Assembly: GCA_017617475.1 (NCBI GenBank)
Contig: JAFZWC010000055.1
Coordinates: 1-54,885 of the forward strand
Length of the DNA: 54,885 nt
Source of the DNA: Bacteroidales bacterium
Lineage (GTDB): Bacteria > Bacteroidota > Bacteroidia > Bacteroidales > UBA932
Direction: 5' to 3'
The position numbers were made by a program, and so were the translations under genes. Below, one piece after another: positions 15,973 through 22,998 of the stretch. Position 1 is the stretch's first letter. Each line of letters begins with the position of its first letter. The notes beneath the pieces are model-generated. The model was not told where the DNA came from, ran no database searches, and saw nothing but the letters and a program-made list of their open reading frames with translations.

Positions 15973-17055
15973 CTATTTCAGTACTTTCTTCAACGTCTTG
16001 GCCAACAAGTCGGCGTAGTGGGTCATGCCCAAGTCCGTGAGATGGACGCCGTCCACGAAGTCGTCGGGGCCGGTCATTTTTTCGGCGGGAACGTAGTAGA
16101 TTTTCTTTACTCCGGCTTTCTTCAGTTTCTCAAACAGGGCCTTCTGGGCAGCGTTTTTGCTGCGCACTTCCTCTGCGATGGCCTTGTCCACAATGCCGTG
16201 CGGGAACAGCGGGTCTTCCACAAAGATCACCGGCACATCGGGGTGCTTGTCCCGGATAATATGGAAGAACTTCTCCCCGCGTTCTTCAATGCGCTCGGGC
16301 TTGGCGTTGGGAACGTAGTCCATCACAAACACGGCGGGGTTCTCCACGCTGGCCATCAGCTCTGCCACCTCGTAATCCAGGTGGGCATTTCCGCTGAAAC
16401 CCAGATTGATCACCGTGCGGTCAAAGCGGCGGGCCAGGATGTTGGTATGGGCCATGCCGGGCCGGGATGCGCAGCCGCCCTGCAGGATGCTGGTGCCGTA
16501 CATCACGATGGGCGCATCGGCCTTGGGGCTGTTCAGCAACGGCTGCTCCAGGGTATAACCTTCCGGAACGCCCAGTTCCAGGGTCTTGACCTCGTCGTAC
16601 AGGGACAGATAAAGCATGTACTCCCGCTCTACGGGGTCCATGTGGCCTACCACGCGGCGCGTATGCTCCGTCTTGCGGGGACCGTTCCAGTCGAAGCCGG
16701 AGCCCACGAACTTCCATTCGCCGTCAATGTAGGCATACAGGTCCAGGCCTCCCGTGCCCACATCCGTCATGTGCGGCATGGTGTAGCCCGTATTGGTCCA
16801 GTGGGCGTATATCTCCGGGGCGTTGGTGCGGAAACGGATGTACAGGCCGGCCGAATTGCGGGCCAGGCTCCAGAGGGCGTTCCGTACCACGCCTTCCAGG
16901 TTGGCGGGCATGCGGCGGTAGCGGGGGCCGTCGTCGGAATAGGCTTTTCCATACACCGGGAAGGCCGATGCGTCCGTATACTTTACAGAGTCCTGCGAAA
17001 AAGCCGCCAGGCAGCCGCCCAGCAGCAAAATGGCAACAAGAAGGAGTCTTTTCAT
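15973..17055 (-). CDS. Exported SGNH/GDSL-family esterase
   Basis: A predicted secreted carbohydrate esterase of 360 residues. The signal peptide is MKRLLLVAILLLGGCLAAFSQ. An N-terminal jelly-roll-type domain carries GTGGLDLYAYIDGEW (the GxDLY domain seen next to SGNH domains in Bacteroidota). The C-terminal SGNH domain has block I MYGTSILQGG (catalytic Ser), block II NLGFSGNAHLD (Gly and Asn) and block V DGVHLTDLGMTHY (Asp and His). The start at 17055 is chosen because the signal peptide begins there; the frame remains open 72 bases further. A minus-strand -7 motif lies at 17076-17083. Together with the GH29 gene it suggests processing of acylated or fucosylated glycans. Confidence 0.9.
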   Translation of the reverse strand: MKRLLLVAILLLGGCLAAFSQDSVKYTDASAFPVYGKAYSDDGPRYRRMPANLEGVVRNALWSLARNSAGLYIRFRTNAPEIYAHWTNTGYTMPHMTDVGTGGLDLYAYIDGEWKFVGSGFDWNGPRKTEHTRRVVGHMDPVEREYMLYLSLYDEVKTLELGVPEGYTLEQPLLNSPKADAPIVMYGTSILQGGCASRPGMAHTNILARRFDRTVINLGFSGNAHLDYEVAELMASVENPAVFVMDYVPNAKPERIEERGEKFFHIIRDKHPDVPVIFVEDPLFPHGIVDKAIAEEVRSKNAAQKALFEKLKKAGVKKIYYVPAEKMTGPDDFVDGVHLTDLGMTHYADLLAKTLKKVLK

Positions 17056-17075
17056 GGTTAGTGCTATTATAGAGA

Positions 17076-17083
17076 CAAAATTA
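17076..17083 (-). promoter_or_regulatory. Bacteroidota -7 promoter element TAATTTTG for the esterase operon
   Basis: A perfect TAnnTTTG on the minus strand, 20 bases from the esterase ATG. The -33 region is only a partial match (TTGC). It diverges from the malQ promoter in the same 168-base gap. Confidence 0.5.
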
Positions 17084-17142
17084 CAAAAAATGTTCATTCG
17101 TCGCAATATATGCGCGGTTCGGACCAAAACTTCTCTCCACCC

Positions 17143-17174
17143 GTTGTTAAATCGGCCCCGATTGTGTAAATTTG
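17143..17174 (+). promoter_or_regulatory. Promoter for malQ: GTTG, 20 bases, TAAATTTG
   Basis: The -33-like GTTG at 17143-17146 and perfect -7 TAAATTTG at 17167-17174 are spaced 20 bases apart, the expected distance. A small hairpin (GATTCCC at 17180-17186, GGGAATC at 17189-17195) lies in the 5' leader before the ATG at 17224 and could affect mRNA stability or translation. Confidence 0.65.
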
Positions 17175-17223
17175 TTAAGGATTCCCAAGGGAATCTTTAA
17201 CCGCAAAAATACACTAGACTTAT

Positions 17224-19656
17224 ATGACCGTAAACATCCAATTACATTACCGTACATCCTGGGGAGAGGGCGTCCAGCTCCGTCTGGGCAAGCGTCGTAT
17301 TCCCATGGAGTATTCCTTCGGAGACTTGTGGCAAATCATGCTCACCGGCCGGGACATCCACAGCGGCGATCCCTTCACCTTCGAGGTGGTGCGGGACGGC
17401 AAGGTTGTCCAGCGCGAGTGGCGCCACCACGTGTTCACGGCGCCGGTGTCCCAGAAGAACATCATCATCCGTTCGTACTGGAAGGCACGCCCGGCCAATT
17501 CGGCCTTCTACGCATCGGCCTTCAGCGACGTCATCTTCCGCAGGCCGGACGGCTGCTCTTTCCGCCATCCGCGCCACGAGGGTCCCAGCCTGGGTAACGT
17601 GTGCTTCCGTATAGCAGCCCCCGAGGTCCGCAGCAATGAGTCGGTGGGTATCGTGGGTTCCGGCAAAGTCCTGGGCAACTGGAACAAGGTGCACCTGATG
17701 ACCGACGCCCAGTTCCCCTGGTGGTTCCTCACCATGGACATTGACGAACCCATGGAATACAAATATGTGATTGCCGACACCAAAACCAAGCAGATCCGTT
17801 GCTGGGAAGAGGGTCCCAACCACTTTTTTGCCGAAGTTCCTCCCAAGGACACCCAGCTCATAGTCTCCGACATCCAGCCCAAGTTCCCCACCGAGCCCTG
17901 GCGCGGTGCGGGTGTGGCTGTTCCGGTGTTCTCCCTGCGCACGGAAGACAGCTTTGGAGTAGGTGAGTTCCACGACCTCAAAAAGCTGGTGGACTGGGCC
18001 GTAAAGGCGGGCCAGAACGTAATCCAGATCCTGCCCATCAACGACACCACCATGACCCACGCCTGGCAGGATTCCTATCCCTACAATGCTGTGAGCTCCT
18101 TTGCCCTGCACCCGCAGTTCGTGCATCTGCCGGACGCCGGTGTGCGCAAGGACGCTGCCTACAAGGCCAAGCAGGCCCAGCTGGAAGCCCTTCCTCAGGA
18201 AGACTACGAGCAGGTGAACAGCATCAAGCTGGAAATGCTGCGCAAGCTGTTCATGGGCGCCAAGGGCAAACAGGTCGTGGCCAGCCCGGAATATCAGGCC
18301 TTCGTAGAGGCCAATAAGGAATGGCTGCTCCCTTATGCCGTGTTCAGCGTGCTCCGGGACCAGCATGGCACCCCGGAATTTGAAAAATGGGGAAAATATG
18401 CCACCTACAGCGCCAAAAAGGCCGATGATGTGGCCAAGGCCAACCCCGAAGAAGTAGGCTTCTACTGCTACGTCCAGTACTTGCTTGATGTCCAGCTTAA
18501 GGACGCCATCAACTATGCCCACCTGCACGGCGTAGCCCTAAAGGGAGATCTCCCTATCGGCGTAAGCCGCCAGAGCGTGGATGCCTGGCAGCACCCTAAC
18601 CTCTTCCACATGGACAGTCAGGCGGGCGCACCGCCGGATGCTTTCGCCGAAGACGGCCAGAACTGGGGCTTCCCCACGTACAACTGGGAAGAGATGGAAA
18701 AGGACGGTTATGCCTGGTGGAAGGCCCGCATGGGCAAGATGGCCGAATACTTCGACGCCTTCCGCATCGACCATATCCTCGGCTTCTTCCGCATCTGGGA
18801 AATCCCGTCCCAGTACAAGAGCGGCCTCATGGGCCACTTCAACCCCGCCTTGCCGTACTCCGAGGACGAGCTCCGCATGCGCGGCTTCAACCCCCGCGAA
18901 GGCGAAGGAACGGACGTGCTCTTTGTGGAAGACCCCCGCAAACCGGGTTACTGGCACCCCCGCATCTCTGGCGAAAAGACAAGCCGTTTTGCCGCCTTGT
19001 CGGAGGACATGAAGCGTCGCTATATAGACCTGTATACAGATTTCTTCTGGTTCCGCCACAACGACTTCTGGAAAGAATGCGCCATGCGCAAACTTCCGGC
19101 CCTGCTGCGTTCTACCGGCATGCTCTCCTGCGGTGAAGACCTGGGTATGATCCCCGGCTGCGTACCTTCCGTCATGGAGGACCTCAATATCCTGAGCCTG
19201 GAAATCCAGCGCATGCCCAAGAATCCGGCCGATGCCTTCGCCCGCCCCGACCAGTATCCTTACTGGTGCGTATGCGCCACGGGCACGCACGACACCTCGC
19301 CGCTGCGCGCCTGGTGGGAAGAGGACCGCGCCCTCACTCAGCAGTACTACAATCAGATGCTGGGTTGCGAAGGCGACGCTCCGTACTTCTGCGAGCCCTG
19401 GGTGGCCGACCTCATCCTGGCCCAGCACATGAAGTCGCCTGCCATGCTGGCCATCCTGCCCCTGCAGGACTACCTGGCCACCGACGGAGACATCCGCTAC
19501 CAGGGCAATCCGGCCGACGAGCGCATCAACGTCCCCGCCATCCCGCGTTACTATTGGCGGTATCGCATGCACTGCACGCTGGAGAGCCTCATAGCCAACG
19601 ACAAGTTCAACGGCCACATCCGCACCCTGGTAGAGGCCGCCTCCCGTAACCGCTAA
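17224..19656 (+). CDS. malQ: 4-alpha-glucanotransferase (GH77) with N-terminal CBM20 modules
   Basis: Amylomaltase rearranges alpha-1,4-glucans in cytoplasmic maltodextrin or glycogen metabolism. The product is 810 residues. Residues 1-250 contain two starch-binding (CBM20-like) modules; the second has VGSGKVLGNWNKVHLM, typical of CBM20. The GH77 barrel follows (VFSLRTEDSFGVGEFHDLKKLVDWA). Catalytic signatures are DAFRIDHILGFFRIWEIP (nucleophile Asp516), SCGEDLGMIPGCVP (acid/base Glu638) and GTHDTSPLRAWWEED. The CBM20-fused long form is the usual one in Bacteroidota. It carries its own promoter, and its stop overlaps the next start (TAATG). Confidence 0.96.
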   Translation: MTVNIQLHYRTSWGEGVQLRLGKRRIPMEYSFGDLWQIMLTGRDIHSGDPFTFEVVRDGKVVQREWRHHVFTAPVSQKNIIIRSYWKARPANSAFYASAFSDVIFRRPDGCSFRHPRHEGPSLGNVCFRIAAPEVRSNESVGIVGSGKVLGNWNKVHLMTDAQFPWWFLTMDIDEPMEYKYVIADTKTKQIRCWEEGPNHFFAEVPPKDTQLIVSDIQPKFPTEPWRGAGVAVPVFSLRTEDSFGVGEFHDLKKLVDWAVKAGQNVIQILPINDTTMTHAWQDSYPYNAVSSFALHPQFVHLPDAGVRKDAAYKAKQAQLEALPQEDYEQVNSIKLEMLRKLFMGAKGKQVVASPEYQAFVEANKEWLLPYAVFSVLRDQHGTPEFEKWGKYATYSAKKADDVAKANPEEVGFYCYVQYLLDVQLKDAINYAHLHGVALKGDLPIGVSRQSVDAWQHPNLFHMDSQAGAPPDAFAEDGQNWGFPTYNWEEMEKDGYAWWKARMGKMAEYFDAFRIDHILGFFRIWEIPSQYKSGLMGHFNPALPYSEDELRMRGFNPREGEGTDVLFVEDPRKPGYWHPRISGEKTSRFAALSEDMKRRYIDLYTDFFWFRHNDFWKECAMRKLPALLRSTGMLSCGEDLGMIPGCVPSVMEDLNILSLEIQRMPKNPADAFARPDQYPYWCVCATGTHDTSPLRAWWEEDRALTQQYYNQMLGCEGDAPYFCEPWVADLILAQHMKSPAMLAILPLQDYLATDGDIRYQGNPADERINVPAIPRYYWRYRMHCTLESLIANDKFNGHIRTLVEAASRNR

Positions 19657-19997
19657 TGGAAAACGACTGGAAAGCACGCCTGGGGGTGGTTTATTCCACC
19701 AATCCCGACTTCCAGTACCAGACGGAGTCGGCCGTTGAGGAAGAAACCCTTCCTCCCCAGAAACAGCGTCTCATTGTTGGAATAGACCGCCGCAACCGGG
19801 GTGGCAAACAAGTCACCCTGGTCAGCGGTTTTGTGGGGAAGGCCGACGACCTCAAGGAGCTGGGCCGCGCGCTCAAGACCAAGCTGGGGGTGGGCGGAAG
19901 CGCCAAGGACGGCGAAATCACCATCCAGGGCGATTTCCGGGACAAGGTGGTATCCATTTTGCAGCAAATGGGCTACCAAGCCAAAAGAGGCAACTAA
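19656..19997 (+). CDS. SUI1/eIF1-type translation factor (YciH family)
   Basis: A small cytoplasmic protein of 113 residues. The C-terminal SUI1 domain is clear: RRNRGGKQVTLVSGFVG, then LGRALKTKLGVGGSAKDGEITIQGDFRDKVVSILQQMGYQAKR. Bacterial members (YciH) act in start-site discrimination or stress-related translation control; the bacterial role is only partly known. It begins on the last base of the malQ stop and is followed 3 bases later by the DUF4271 gene. Confidence 0.9.
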   Translation: MENDWKARLGVVYSTNPDFQYQTESAVEEETLPPQKQRLIVGIDRRNRGGKQVTLVSGFVGKADDLKELGRALKTKLGVGGSAKDGEITIQGDFRDKVVSILQQMGYQAKRGN

Positions 19998-20000
19998 ACC

Positions 20001-20705
20001 ATGCTCGATTCCCTTTTCACCTCCGGCAAACTGTTGCTGGAAACCACCGTACCGCCGGACGCCCCCGCTCCGGCCGAACCTTCCGCGTGGCTGGTGAACC
20101 TGCTGGTGGTGGTGTTTGCCGTGCTGGCCATCGCTATCCTCAAGCGTTTCCTGCAGGTACTCCCGTACATGGCCGACAGCTACCTCCGCGTAAGGGGAAG
20201 CGCGGCGCTTGAAGGCAGCATCCGGGTTAGTCAGGACCGCAACCTGGTGGCCCTGGTATTCATTATTCCGGCCGTACTGCTGGTGTACCGTTACCGGCTT
20301 TATGACCCCTCCGTGCTCCAGGATTTGGATCCCAACCTCCGGCTGGCAGGAGTGGCCCTGGCCCTCATATCCTATTTCCTCGTGCGGCACATGGTTTACC
20401 TGTGGATCCGTCCCCACCAGCGTGTGGACATTTTCCGCCAGGCCCACCGGGTGGCCTATACCTACTTTATCTTCTTAATGCTGTTGGTGTTAGTGACCAT
20501 CGGCATTCTGGCTCTGGCAGGAGTAGAAAGTGCTATTGTCCGCTATGTCCTTTACGGCGAAATCGGCCTTGTGTTTATTCTCCTTCTATTTCGGAGCTCA
20601 CAAATTTTGTCATTATCTTGCAATCGTTTGCGAACTTTTTTGTACCTTTGCGCGCTAGAAATTTTACCGGCTGCTTTGCTGGTGGTTTCGGCAGTTGTAT
20701 TGTAG
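20001..20705 (+). CDS. DUF4271 domain membrane protein
   Basis: A Bacteroidota-specific integral membrane protein of 234 residues, function unknown. About six hydrophobic helices are visible, the first at about residues 30-50 (WLVNLLVVVFAVLAIAILKRF) and the last at the C-terminus (ALEILPAALLVVSAVVL). The recognised feature is the family's synteny: it precedes hemD in many Bacteroidales. Its last 60 bases contain the likely hemD promoter (TACCTTTG at 20643-20650), so its 3' end doubles as regulatory DNA. Confidence 0.82.
   Translation: MLDSLFTSGKLLLETTVPPDAPAPAEPSAWLVNLLVVVFAVLAIAILKRFLQVLPYMADSYLRVRGSAALEGSIRVSQDRNLVALVFIIPAVLLVYRYRLYDPSVLQDLDPNLRLAGVALALISYFLVRHMVYLWIRPHQRVDIFRQAHRVAYTYFIFLMLLVLVTIGILALAGVESAIVRYVLYGEIGLVFILLLFRSSQILSLSCNRLRTFLYLCALEILPAALLVVSAVVL
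20643..20650 (+). promoter_or_regulatory. Bacteroidota -7 promoter element TACCTTTG (hemD)
   Basis: A perfect TAnnTTTG inside the 3' end of the DUF4271 gene, 73 bases upstream of the hemD ATG. A TTG lies 22 bases upstream of it (20618-20620), slightly beyond usual spacing. Confidence 0.45.
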
Positions 20706-20723
20706 CGAAGAAAGGTTTGTAAA

Positions 20724-21464
20724 ATGAGCATCAAGAAGATCTTGGTATCCCAGAACGCGCCCCGTGTTCTTACCCAGTATGAATCTGTAACTGAGAAGTT
20801 TGGCCCCACGTTCGAGTTCCGCCCCTTTTTCAAGATAGAGCCCCTTACCTCCCGGGAATTCCGCGCCCAGCGCATCAATGTTTTGGACTACACGGCCATC
20901 GTGTTCTCTTCCCGGCACGTGATTGATGCCTTTTTCTCCCTGGCCGAAGAACTCCGCGCCAAAATCCCTGAGACCATGAAGTATTTCTGCACCACAGAGG
21001 CCGTGGCCATGTATCTGCAGAAGCACATCGTGTACCGCAAGCGCAAGATTTTCTACGGCACCGGCACTCCCGAAAGCGTGGTGGCCCTCATCGGCCCCAA
21101 GCACAAAGGGGAGAAATTCCTGATTGCCATGTCCGACACCTCCACCGGTGACGCCCTTACCTCCCTGTTCCAGGCCCACAACCTGGAGTATGCCACCGGC
21201 GTTTTCGTCAAATCCGTGAGCCAGGACCTCAAAGACCTCAAGCTCCAGGATTACGACATGATTGTCTTCTACAACCCGGCCGACGTCAAGTCCCTCCAGG
21301 AGAATTTCCCGGACTTCCAGCAGGGCGATATCAAAATGGTTTCCTACGGCAAGTCCATCGTGAAGGCCATGGAAGAAGCCGGTCTGCGAATTGACGTCAA
21401 GGCTCCCTCTCCCGAGGCCCCGTCCGTGGCCAGCGCCATCGAACAGTATCTGAGTAGCTTATAG
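20724..21464 (+). CDS. hemD: Uroporphyrinogen-III synthase family protein
   Basis: HemD closes and inverts hydroxymethylbilane to uroporphyrinogen III in tetrapyrrole synthesis. The product is 246 residues, family length, soluble. The two-domain HemD pattern is seen as KILVSQNAPRV, YTAIVFSSRHVIDAFF in the first half, and YDMIVFYNPADVKSLQENF with MVSYGKSIVKAMEEAGLRID in the second. The final segment APSPEAPSVASAIEQYL is typical. HemD sequences diverge strongly, so the call leans partly on the DUF4271-hemD-rnpA-yidD order. Confidence 0.87.
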   Translation: MSIKKILVSQNAPRVLTQYESVTEKFGPTFEFRPFFKIEPLTSREFRAQRINVLDYTAIVFSSRHVIDAFFSLAEELRAKIPETMKYFCTTEAVAMYLQKHIVYRKRKIFYGTGTPESVVALIGPKHKGEKFLIAMSDTSTGDALTSLFQAHNLEYATGVFVKSVSQDLKDLKLQDYDMIVFYNPADVKSLQENFPDFQQGDIKMVSYGKSIVKAMEEAGLRIDVKAPSPEAPSVASAIEQYLSSL

Positions 21465-21465
21465 C

Positions 21466-21846
21466 ATGGATGCAACCCTTCCCAAAGCCGAACGCCTCTG
21501 CGGCAAAACTGCCGTAGTGAGCCTGTTCGAGGCTGGGAAGAACGCATCGGCCGGCTGTCTCCGCTGCAAATACCTTCAAAGGGCCGATTCTGAGCCCTCC
21601 CGCATTGTGGTCTCCGTGCCCAAGCGCAGCTTCAAACGTGCCGTTAAGCGCAACCTCCTCAAGCGCCGCATGCGCGAGGCCTACCGCCGTCAGAAAGAGC
21701 TTTTGGGCCCCGGCGTGGACATTCTTTTCATCTACACCTCTCCCGAGGTCCAGCCTTACGAGACTGTCTTTTCCGATATGGCCACTCTTCTCCAGGCGGT
21801 TTATGCCCGTGAAATACAACGTTCTGAAAATCAGAAAGATATATAA
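21466..21846 (+). CDS. rnpA: Ribonuclease P protein component
   Basis: RnpA is the protein cofactor of RNase P, which trims the 5' ends of tRNA precursors. The product is 126 residues, basic. The signature [19 protein letters not shown] matches the RNR motif, and VVSVPKRSF precedes it as in all members. The central loop ([24 protein letters not shown]) is less conserved. It begins one base after the hemD stop. A 16-bp hairpin follows immediately, before yidD. Confidence 0.95.
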   Translation: MDATLPKAERLCGKTAVVSLFEAGKNASAGCLRCKYLQRADSEPSRIVVSVPKRSFKRAVKRNLLKRRMREAYRRQKELLGPGVDILFIYTSPEVQPYETVFSDMATLLQAVYAREIQRSENQKDI

Positions 21847-21877
21847 ATTCTCCTCCGCAAATTGCGGAAGAGAATTT
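21845..21877. repeat. Near-perfect 16-bp hairpin between rnpA and yidD
   Basis: AAATTCTCCTCCGCAA and TTGCGGAAGAGAATTT are complementary with a single mismatch and a one-base loop. It starts at the rnpA stop codon and ends 16 bases before the yidD ATG. It lacks a downstream T tract, so it resembles an RNA-processing or stability element more than a terminator. Confidence 0.6.
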
Positions 21878-21893
21878 GCACAAGTTGTTGATT

Positions 21894-22166
21894 ATGAGTA
21901 AAATCCATTCCACGCTTAAATCTGTTCTGATTTTTCCGTTTGTGTTGCTGATCAAATTTTATCAGCTATGCATCAGTCCTTTCACACCGCCGTCCTGCCG
22001 GTATACCCCCACGTGTTCGCAGTACGGGCTGGAGGCTTTTAAAAAGCACGGCCCCATCAAAGGTTTTTACCTCACGGCCAGGCGCTTACTCCGCTGTCAT
22101 CCCTGGGGCGGAAGCGGTTACGACCCCGTTCCGGAAGAATTCCATTTCTTTAAGAAAAATGCCTAA
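21894..22166 (+). CDS. yidD: Membrane protein insertion efficiency factor YidD
   Basis: A small protein (90 residues from the ATG at 21894) that helps YidC-dependent membrane insertion. The family core is complete: [31 protein letters not shown], then [28 protein letters not shown]. The three conserved cysteines are present. A TTG 18 bases upstream lies in the hairpin and is less likely as the start. Its last 8 bases overlap ubiE, an unusual partner but consistent with one transcript. Confidence 0.94.
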   Translation: MSKIHSTLKSVLIFPFVLLIKFYQLCISPFTPPSCRYTPTCSQYGLEAFKKHGPIKGFYLTARRLLRCHPWGGSGYDPVPEEFHFFKKNA

Positions 22167-22857
22167 GAAAGAGAAAATCCGCCAGATGTTCGATGAGATT
22201 GCGCCCTCGTACGACAAGCTCAATCACATCATGTCCCTGGACGTGGACAAGCTCTGGCGCCGCCATGCACTCAAGGAAATAGTGGACGGAACGGCCCAGC
22301 AAATCCTGGACGTAGCCTGCGGCACCGGTGACAGCACCATAGTCACGGCCAAAGCCGCTGCCGAAGGAAGCCACGTTACAGGGGCCGATATCTCCGAAGG
22401 CATGATGGCCCTGGTCATGGACAAGGCCCGGGCCGCCGGCGTGGAAGACCGCGTGAGCCTGCAGGTGGCCGATGGGGAGGACCTGCCCTTTGAGGACGCC
22501 TCCTTCCACCGTGTGACCTGCGCCTTCGGCATCCGGAACTTTGAGCATAAGGAACTGGGTCTCAAAGAATTCCATCGCGTGCTCAAGCCCGGAGGGAAGG
22601 CCGTTATCCTGGAACTCTCCGTTCCCCACAACCGCGTGATCCGCTGGTTCTACGACCTCTATTTCCTGCATGTGTTGCCTTGGATTGGGGGGCGAATTTC
22701 CGGCGACAAGGCCGCCTATCAGTACCTGCCTGCCTCGGTACACGCCTTCCCCGCACCCGAAGCTTTCCTGCAAATGATGCGCGAGGCCGGCTTCCTCCAT
22801 GTCCGCCACCGCGCCTTCTCCCTCGGCCTTTGCCGAATGTACGTAGGGGAGAAGTAG
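22159..22857 (+). CDS. ubiE: Demethylmenaquinone methyltransferase
   Basis: UbiE/MenG methylates demethylmenaquinone to menaquinone, the quinone expected in this group. The product is 232 residues. SAM motif I is [14 protein letters not shown], preceded by the family start [72 protein letters not shown] carries the remaining SAM motifs and the UbiE signature. The C-terminus ([13 protein letters not shown]) is typical. It overlaps yidD by 8 bases and ends the run that begins at malQ. Confidence 0.95.
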   Translation: MPKKEKIRQMFDEIAPSYDKLNHIMSLDVDKLWRRHALKEIVDGTAQQILDVACGTGDSTIVTAKAAAEGSHVTGADISEGMMALVMDKARAAGVEDRVSLQVADGEDLPFEDASFHRVTCAFGIRNFEHKELGLKEFHRVLKPGGKAVILELSVPHNRVIRWFYDLYFLHVLPWIGGRISGDKAAYQYLPASVHAFPAPEAFLQMMREAGFLHVRHRAFSLGLCRMYVGEK

Positions 22858-22881
22858 GTTTTGTCATTTTCCGGGGCTCAT

Positions 22882-22951
22882 TTGTCATTCTGAGCGTAGC
22901 GAAGAATCTTCGGTTTACAGATCCTTCGGCCTGAAGGCCTCAGGATGACAA
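22882..22951. repeat. Dispersed repeat type 1, inverted pair
   Basis: A forward copy (TGTCATTCTGAGCGTAGCGA then AGAATCT) at 22882-22909 is followed by an inverted copy (AGATCCTTCGGCCTGAAGGC then CTCAGGATGACA) at 22919-22950. It lies directly upstream of the DUF2723 promoter. Confidence 0.8.
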
Positions 22952-22966
22952 GACAATTTTTTTTCT

Positions 22967-22974
22967 TATCTTTG
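22967..22974 (+). promoter_or_regulatory. Bacteroidota -7 promoter element TATCTTTG (DUF2723 gene)
   Basis: A perfect TAnnTTTG 24 bases upstream of the ATG at 22999. It is followed two bases later by a 16-bp perfect palindrome. Confidence 0.6.
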
Positions 22975-22975
22975 T

Positions 22976-22991
22976 AATTCTATATAGAATT
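22976..22991. promoter_or_regulatory. 16-bp perfect palindrome AATTCTATATAGAATT, operator candidate
   Basis: A fully symmetric 16-mer right after the -7 element and before the DUF2723 ATG, covering the expected transcription start. The half TATATAGAAT also appears 5' of the next gene (around 26168-26176). Either a repressor site or a chance AT-rich palindrome. Confidence 0.4.
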
Positions 22992-22998
22992 GCAAAGC

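Noticed and set aside
17180..17197. Hairpin GATTCCC-AA-GGGAATC followed by TTT as a terminator or riboswitch
   Set aside because: Stem of only 7 bp and three T; it lies in the malQ leader after a good promoter, so at most a minor leader structure.
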